Shown here: piece after piece, positions 59,291-64,000 of the stretch | Position numbering within the stretch: the first letter of the stretch is position 1 | Layout: every line of letters begins with the position of its first letter | Assembly: GCA_013322215.1 (NCBI GenBank) | Contig: JAAMEZ010000047.1 | Location: forward strand, 422,931-486,930 | Source of the DNA: Martinezella rhizogenes | GTDB taxonomy: Bacteria; Pseudomonadota; Alphaproteobacteria; Rhizobiales; Rhizobiaceae | Direction of reading: 5' to 3' | DNA: 64,000 bases | Position numbers and translations under genes: made by a program | The notes under the pieces: generated by a model | The model's input: the letters and a program-made list of their open reading frames with translations, nothing else | What the model was told of the DNA's origin: nothing | Database searches by the model: none

Positions 59291-60967
59291 TCACTTGCCG
59301 AAATAACTACGGATGACAGGATGGCGAAACAGGCCGAGGAGAATGGCAAAGGCCATGCCGAGACCGGCGCCGAATATTGCGCCGGCGATCAGACCGGCGA
59401 TCATCATCACTTTTCGGCTCGGCCCATCCGCCTTCAGCGGCGGTTCGGCTTCGGAGATCACGCGGATATTGCTCTGTGAGAGATCCTGGGCGTCGCTCGC
59501 CTGACCGGACCGTTTCAACAGCGATTCATAGAGATCACGAGCAGCGGTTGCCTTGCGTTGCAGCTCGTTCAGGCCCACGAGCTTGCCTGACGTATTGACC
59601 TGCGAGGCCTTCTGCACGGCAAGTTCCTTGGCGATATCCTGCTCGGCCTTCTGCGCCTGCTCGTAATCGGCACGGGCCGAGGTCATCTGCCGCTGCAGTT
59701 CCGCGCGAATTTCCGCGGCGAGGCTTTCCAGCGAAGATTTCGCGGCAAGCAGGCGCGGATGGCGGGCGCCTAGCTGACTCTGCAGGCTGCCGACATTGGC
59801 TGCCATCGTCGCATATTGCTGCCGCAGGCTGCTCAATGCGGTCGATGTTGCGCCGGACGAAGGGTTGTTGGAGACGACATCCTCGAAACTGAGCTTGCCG
59901 GCAGCATCGGCGCGAGCCTTCGCCTCGATCGTCTTCTGCTGGGCGGTGACCAATAGGTCGTTCAGAGCGGTCAGGCGCTTGTCGGAGATCAGATTGCCCT
60001 CGACGGCCACCATGTCATTGTCGGCACGATAGGTTTCGACAGCCTTTTCGGCTGAGAGTACCTGCTGCCGCAGATCCTCCAGGCGGGAATCGAGCGCCGT
60101 ATTGCTGCTCTTGTAGGTGCTCGCAGCCGCCTTGCTCTCTTCCTCCATGAAAGAGGTCACAAGCTGGTTGGCGATCGCAGCCGATTTTTGAGGATCGCCC
60201 GTCGTCACTTTCGCAGTCACGACATAGGTGCTGGACTCGCGGGCAATCAGCACGGCTTTCGCCAAGGCAGCGGTGGCCACATATTTTGCTGCCTCGCCGG
60301 TGGCGCCGCCATTGAATTTCGGGTCCTGATCGAGCTTCAATGCGCTCACGACGCGCCCCAATACCTTGCCGGAAGACAGGATCTGCGTCTGGCTGTCGAT
60401 CATCGTCGTGATCAATTCAGGCGCCGTGGGTGCCTGCTGGGCGGAATCGGAGCCTCCGACCGGGCGGGGATCGAAATAGAGGCTGGTTTCGGCGGTGAAC
60501 TTCTGCGGTATCAGCGGAATGACCGCACCGCCCAGAACGGCGCCGACACCTGCCAGCGCAAGAACCACAAACTTCCACGCCCAGATCGAAGCGATGGCTG
60601 ATCGAAGATCAAGCAACGGCAACTTTACAGCCGGTATCGGTGCCGCCGGGGCAGCGGCAGATACCGGAGCAACCGCAACCTGCTCGACTGTCGGGACCGC
60701 CGCAGCGACAACCGGCTCGGCAACGGGGCGCGAGGTCACCGGTTCCTCAACATCGGATCGCTTCGGTGGGCTTTGCGGGACGGCGGCAGCCGCGATGGGC
60801 GCCTCAAGCTCTTCGGAATGTGCTATGGGCTCGGCGGCGGCAACGAAATCCCGAGGGTGCAAGACAGGACTGCGCAGACGCATACCGTCGCGCCGTATGT
60901 CAGACGGCTCGGTATCGCGCCAACCCGCAAGTCGGTCCGATCTCTTGCTTCGTTCCATTGAGCTCAT
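59291..60967 (-). CDS. Wzz/GumC-type polysaccharide chain-length and export protein
   Basis: A 558-residue polysaccharide co-polymerase. About 120 residues of Pro/Ala/Val-rich cytoplasmic sequence precede the first membrane segment (WKFVVLALAGVGAVLGGAVIPL, ~130-155). A Wzz-type periplasmic domain follows (FTAETSLYFDPRP), then a long coiled coil of ~250 residues (~270-480), then the Pro-rich PLKADGPSRKVMMIAGLIAGAIFGAGLGMAF final segment. No cytoplasmic tyrosine kinase domain is fused. The long N-terminal extension is unusual. It controls chain length or transport of EPS made by neighbouring genes. Confidence 0.9.
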   Translation of the reverse strand: MSSMERSKRSDRLAGWRDTEPSDIRRDGMRLRSPVLHPRDFVAAAEPIAHSEELEAPIAAAAVPQSPPKRSDVEEPVTSRPVAEPVVAAAVPTVEQVAVAPVSAAAPAAPIPAVKLPLLDLRSAIASIWAWKFVVLALAGVGAVLGGAVIPLIPQKFTAETSLYFDPRPVGGSDSAQQAPTAPELITTMIDSQTQILSSGKVLGRVVSALKLDQDPKFNGGATGEAAKYVATAALAKAVLIARESSTYVVTAKVTTGDPQKSAAIANQLVTSFMEEESKAAASTYKSSNTALDSRLEDLRQQVLSAEKAVETYRADNDMVAVEGNLISDKRLTALNDLLVTAQQKTIEAKARADAAGKLSFEDVVSNNPSSGATSTALSSLRQQYATMAANVGSLQSQLGARHPRLLAAKSSLESLAAEIRAELQRQMTSARADYEQAQKAEQDIAKELAVQKASQVNTSGKLVGLNELQRKATAARDLYESLLKRSGQASDAQDLSQSNIRVISEAEPPLKADGPSRKVMMIAGLIAGAIFGAGLGMAFAILLGLFRHPVIRSYFGK

Positions 60968-61161
60968 GGCAGACTTTCAGTGCTCCGCAGGCGGTTTCCA
61001 CGCAGCGGGTATCCGAAGTTTAGAAACGTTTGGCTAACGGAACATTAAGGACGCTCTCAGGAAATCGCGTGGCGGCTGCAGGCGCGATCCATCCCTTCAT
61101 CATTGTTCAACACCATCATCCCTATGAAAAGCCACACCCGCACGGAAGGCAGGGCCATGCC

Positions 61162-62241
61162 ATGAACGCATCGATGACGAAAGCTCTGCGACGCCTGCTG
61201 GCCGCCACGGTCTTGCTCGCTTTCATGGCGCAGGCGGAGGGTTCCTTCGCGGCACCGCAATTATGCTATCGCGGCGTCAATCTGTCCGGCGCGGAATATG
61301 GCGAGCGCGGCGGGGCCGTGAATGTAAACTATACATATCCGTCCGAGCAGACCGTGCGCTATTTCGCGGAAAAAGGCATGAATACGATCCGCCTGCCCTT
61401 CCGCTGGGAGCGGTTGCAACCGGTGCTCGGAGCGCCCCTTGATGGCGACGAGCTGCAGCGCTTGAAGGATGCCGTCGACCTCATCCAGAAACACGGCATG
61501 TCAGTCGTTCTCGATCCGCATAATTACGCCTATTATGACAAGACCCAGCTCAAGCAGCCTCCCGCGACCGATCTCGCTTTCGGTGATTTCTGGGCGCGGC
61601 TTGCGGTCGAGTTTGCCAATCGGAAGGGCGTGGCCTTCGGTCTGATGAACGAGCCGCACGATATCAAGGCTCCCGATTGGCTCGAACTTGCCAATACCGC
61701 CATCCGCAGCATCCGAACCGTCGGCGCACGCAATCTCATTCTCGTCCCGGGCACGAACTGGACGGGCGCACACAGCTGGTCGGCCGATGTGCTTGGCGGC
61801 GGCGCAAACGGCACGGTGATGCTCGGCGTCCGGGATCCGATCGATTTCTACGCCTTCGAATTCCACCAGTATCTGGATTCGGACAGCTCGGGTACGCACC
61901 CGGTCTGCGACGGCACCGACAATGCCATGAAGGGCATGACCGACGTTACCGACTGGCTGCGCAAGAACGGGAAACGCGGATTTCTGGGTGAGTTCGGCGT
62001 CGCCGCCAATGATGATTGTCTCGACGGTCTCAAGCAGGTCCTCGACGTTATGAACGCGAACGGCGACGTCTGGCTCGGCTGGACCTACTGGGCCGCCGGC
62101 GACTGGTGGCCGCCGGAGGAACCGCTCAACGTCCAGCCGCACAACGGCCGCGACAAACCGCAGATGAAGGTCCTCGCCGAGAGCCTGGGCCGAAAGGTGT
62201 CGCTGGCCCCTTCATGCGCGCTGGTCAAGCCTGCGAAATGA
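61162..62241 (+). CDS. Glycoside hydrolase family 5 endoglucanase, exported
   Basis: A 359-residue enzyme with a signal peptide (LRRLLAATVLLAFMAQAEGSFA). GH5 motifs: RGVNLSGAEYG, NTIRLPFRWERLQP, VVLDPHNYAYY, the acid/base Glu164 in GLMNEPHD, HQYLDSDSSGTHPVC, and the nucleophile Glu277 in FLGEFGVA. It cuts beta-1,4-glucans. Next to EPS genes it may trim the polymer or cellulose. ATG 61162 fits the signal peptide. It is divergent from the Wzz-like gene. Confidence 0.93.
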   Translation: MNASMTKALRRLLAATVLLAFMAQAEGSFAAPQLCYRGVNLSGAEYGERGGAVNVNYTYPSEQTVRYFAEKGMNTIRLPFRWERLQPVLGAPLDGDELQRLKDAVDLIQKHGMSVVLDPHNYAYYDKTQLKQPPATDLAFGDFWARLAVEFANRKGVAFGLMNEPHDIKAPDWLELANTAIRSIRTVGARNLILVPGTNWTGAHSWSADVLGGGANGTVMLGVRDPIDFYAFEFHQYLDSDSSGTHPVCDGTDNAMKGMTDVTDWLRKNGKRGFLGEFGVAANDDCLDGLKQVLDVMNANGDVWLGWTYWAAGDWWPPEEPLNVQPHNGRDKPQMKVLAESLGRKVSLAPSCALVKPAK

Positions 62242-62329
62242 CCGGTGACGGCCAACCGGCTCTTTGTCGCGAATCATCGGGCTGATATGCTGCCGCGGCC
62301 AGTGAAGACGCCACCATCCCGGATATCTA

Positions 62330-63565
62330 ATGCAAAGTTCAGGCGAAAAGCAGCCGATCAATTTCGTCATTCTCACGATCTCGCTGCTTGCGGTCTGCTA
62401 TAACTGTATCCTTGCCTTCATCAATCACAACATTACGCCGCTGACGCCAAACTCCGTCGTGTTGTCCGAAGTGCTGCTGCAGGTCGCCGCTTTCACCTAC
62501 CTGCTGACGAAGGGTATATACGAGGAGGACATAGCGCCGCTCCTTTACCTGCTGCTGACCATCGCGCTCACGGTTTTCGTCATCGCCATCAACAAGCAGG
62601 CCTATATCGACCATCTCCGCAACGTGATGATCATCTTCGCCTTTTCGATCATGGGGCGTCTGGCCAACGAGCGCACCGTCAAGCTTGCCTTCAAGATTTC
62701 ATGCTTCATCGTGCTTGCCGTGCTCGTCCTGGAAATCGTGTCCGTAAAGCAATATGTCGCGCTGTTTCATCCGGCCGAATATTTCCAGAACACGCGCGGC
62801 GTCCCACCGGCCACCTACAGCGATCTCGGCTTGTTTCGCGGCGCGCTCGGCTTCGAGGGCCGGTTTTCTTTCGGCCTGATCGACCACCGGTCATCGTCCA
62901 TCTTTCTGGAACAGGTCTCACTCGCCAATTTCTGCGGCGTCATGGTGCTGTATCTGATCAGCTTTTCCAATCGCCTGGGATTGCTGGAACGGCTGCTGTT
63001 CTTTTCGACGGTCGTGTTGATCCTGTTGACGAATGACACGCGCACAATGCTGATCTTCAGCCTCATCTGCGTCGCAGGCTATTTCATCTATCCCTGGCTT
63101 CCGAAAGCGCTGGACCTGCTGACGATGCCCGGAATCATCGTTGTCGGTTTCGTCATTCATGCGCTCAAGCCGACTGTGACAGGCGATAATTTCGTCGGGC
63201 GCATCAATGGCACGGTGAAGGCTTTCCTCGGCATGGACCTGCAAAGCACGATCGGCCTGCAGCTCGACCAGGTCGGCATCTTCTTCGACAGCGGATATGT
63301 CTACATCATCTATGGTGCCACGATCTTCGGCCTGATCCTGTTCTGGCTCTACGCCTCGCTCTATCCGGGCGGCGAAACGGTCAACCAGCGACGCCTCGGC
63401 CATGCGCTTTCCCTCTTCCTGTTCCTCAATCTGATGATCGGCTCCACGGCCATCTTCTCCATGAAGACGGCAGGGCTCGTCTGGCTTCTCGTGGGATTCC
63501 TGAAATTCAACGAGGGCACGCAGGCAAAACGGCCGCAAAAGCTTTCGCTGGCAACCAGCGGCTGA
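62330..63565 (+). CDS. Wzy-like polysaccharide polymerase / O-antigen ligase-type membrane protein
   Basis: A 411-residue protein with about ten membrane segments. A large periplasmic loop (YFQNTRGVPPATYSDLGLFRGALGFEGRFSFGLIDHRSS) sits mid-protein, followed by the FFSTVVLILLTNDTRTMLIF segment with an Arg often seen in Wzy/WaaL-type enzymes. It lies 88 bases after the GH5 gene in the same direction and is followed by a strong terminator. Assignment as polymerase rests on topology and locus; sequence families of Wzy are very diverse. Confidence 0.75.
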   Translation: MQSSGEKQPINFVILTISLLAVCYNCILAFINHNITPLTPNSVVLSEVLLQVAAFTYLLTKGIYEEDIAPLLYLLLTIALTVFVIAINKQAYIDHLRNVMIIFAFSIMGRLANERTVKLAFKISCFIVLAVLVLEIVSVKQYVALFHPAEYFQNTRGVPPATYSDLGLFRGALGFEGRFSFGLIDHRSSSIFLEQVSLANFCGVMVLYLISFSNRLGLLERLLFFSTVVLILLTNDTRTMLIFSLICVAGYFIYPWLPKALDLLTMPGIIVVGFVIHALKPTVTGDNFVGRINGTVKAFLGMDLQSTIGLQLDQVGIFFDSGYVYIIYGATIFGLILFWLYASLYPGGETVNQRRLGHALSLFLFLNLMIGSTAIFSMKTAGLVWLLVGFLKFNEGTQAKRPQKLSLATSG

Positions 63566-63576
63566 GGCGGGGATAC

Positions 63577-63609
63577 GCCGTTCGAAGGCGCAATAGGAAC
63601 GGCTTTTTT
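63577..63609 (+). terminator. Rho-independent terminator after Wzy-like gene
   Basis: GCCGTTC and GAACGGC form a perfect seven-base-pair stem followed by TTTTTT. Confidence 0.82.
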
Positions 63610-63718
63610 CTCGCCATCCTGCCTAAATTACCGTCGAAACATGGCTGGGGGGAGGTATTTCCCAGACCTCCGATTTCATTTAAGCAGGCGGCATCCTCGG
63701 GATATGAAGAGAAGAGAC

Positions 63719-64000
63719 ATGACGAGCTATGTATTGACAGTGGCGTGCCAATCGACACGTGGGATTGTTGCGGCGATCTCGAACTATCTGGCCGGCGAGG
63801 GCTGCAACATCGTCGATTCCAGCCAGTTCGACGATCTCGATACCGGCATGTTCTTCATGCGCGTCTCCTTCATCTCCGAGGAAGGTGTCGGCGAGGCAGC
63901 CCTGGTCGAAGGCTTCAAGCCGATTGCCGAGAAGTTCGCCATGGTGTCAGAGTTCCACGATGCCAGGAAGCGCATGAAGGTGCTGCTCATGGTCTCGCGC
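63719..64000 (+). CDS. purU: Formyltetrahydrofolate deformylase, N-terminal part (cut by window edge)
   Basis: The first 94 residues are visible. MTSYVLTVACQSTRGIVAAISNYLAGEGCNIVDSSQFDDLDTGMFFMRVSF is the ACT domain typical of PurU, and RKRMKVLLMVSR begins the formyltransferase-like domain. The enzyme hydrolyses 10-formyl-THF to formate and THF. The start has GAAGAGA upstream. The remainder lies outside the window. Confidence 0.9.
   Translation, partial: MTSYVLTVACQSTRGIVAAISNYLAGEGCNIVDSSQFDDLDTGMFFMRVSFISEEGVGEAALVEGFKPIAEKFAMVSEFHDARKRMKVLLMVSR

Overview
The window reads as a chromosomal segment of an alphaproteobacterium, most likely a Rhizobium-type member of the Rhizobiaceae. The clues are high GC with strong third-position bias, a RIME-like mosaic repeat, DUF982 and BA14K-type proteins, a membrane-bound ferritin (MbfA) behind an iron control element, candidate CtrA sites, and many CUT1 sugar-transport and Gfo/Idh genes. 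This is inference from content; no database comparison was possible. About 60 genes are supported, including one tRNA. Genes at both window edges are cut.

Layout. 0-10 kb: a cut multi-spanning GT-C-like protein, a GT2 + GtrA pair, then small metabolic and regulatory genes (Gfo/Idh oxidoreductase, isochorismatase hydrolase + GlxA regulator, two aldo/keto reductases, a GNAT, a LysR). 10.5-18.2 kb: a 1,839-residue alpha-2-macroglobulin with intact thioester, followed 9 bases later by penicillin-binding protein 1C. 18.2-24.2 kb: translation genes on the minus strand (infC, rpmI, rplT, pheS, pheT), with a long inverted-repeat element beyond pheT. 24.5-33.8 kb: mixed accessory genes: alpha/beta hydrolase, BTLCP-type cysteine peptidase with CtrA-like boxes, a repeat mini-protein, mbfA, a truncated haemoglobin, a TetR/DUF308 divergent pair with two matching operators, a DMT exporter whose ribosome binding site lies in a hairpin, an HDAC-like deacetylase, a HAD phosphatase and an XRE-cupin/GNAT pair. 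33.9-39.8 kb: lepA with a shortened CcdA-like antitoxin gene overlapping its stop, small enzymes and a phosphohexomutase.

39.9-42.8 kb: tRNA-Leu(CAG), then an AT-richer stretch with a lone PAP2-family gene, two very small membrane proteins and a DUF982 protein. 42.8-55.4 kb: a coherent catabolic locus. GH20 hexosaminidase, SDR and RpiR regulator run leftward. An NTF2-like protein, an M81 (MlrC) hydrolase and a D-threonine aldolase/D-serine dehydratase-like PLP enzyme run rightward. A Gfo/Idh dehydrogenase with a complete CUT1 ABC importer converges on them at a shared terminator. I read it as an uptake and degradation system for an amino-sugar conjugate of unknown identity; it is the best candidate here for an undescribed pathway. 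55.6-63.6 kb: surface polysaccharide genes (GT25, CapD/WbpM-type dehydratase, Wzz/GumC-type protein, GH5 glucanase, Wzy-like polymerase). The window ends inside purU.

No CRISPR array, prophage, complete insertion sequence or plasmid origin was seen.
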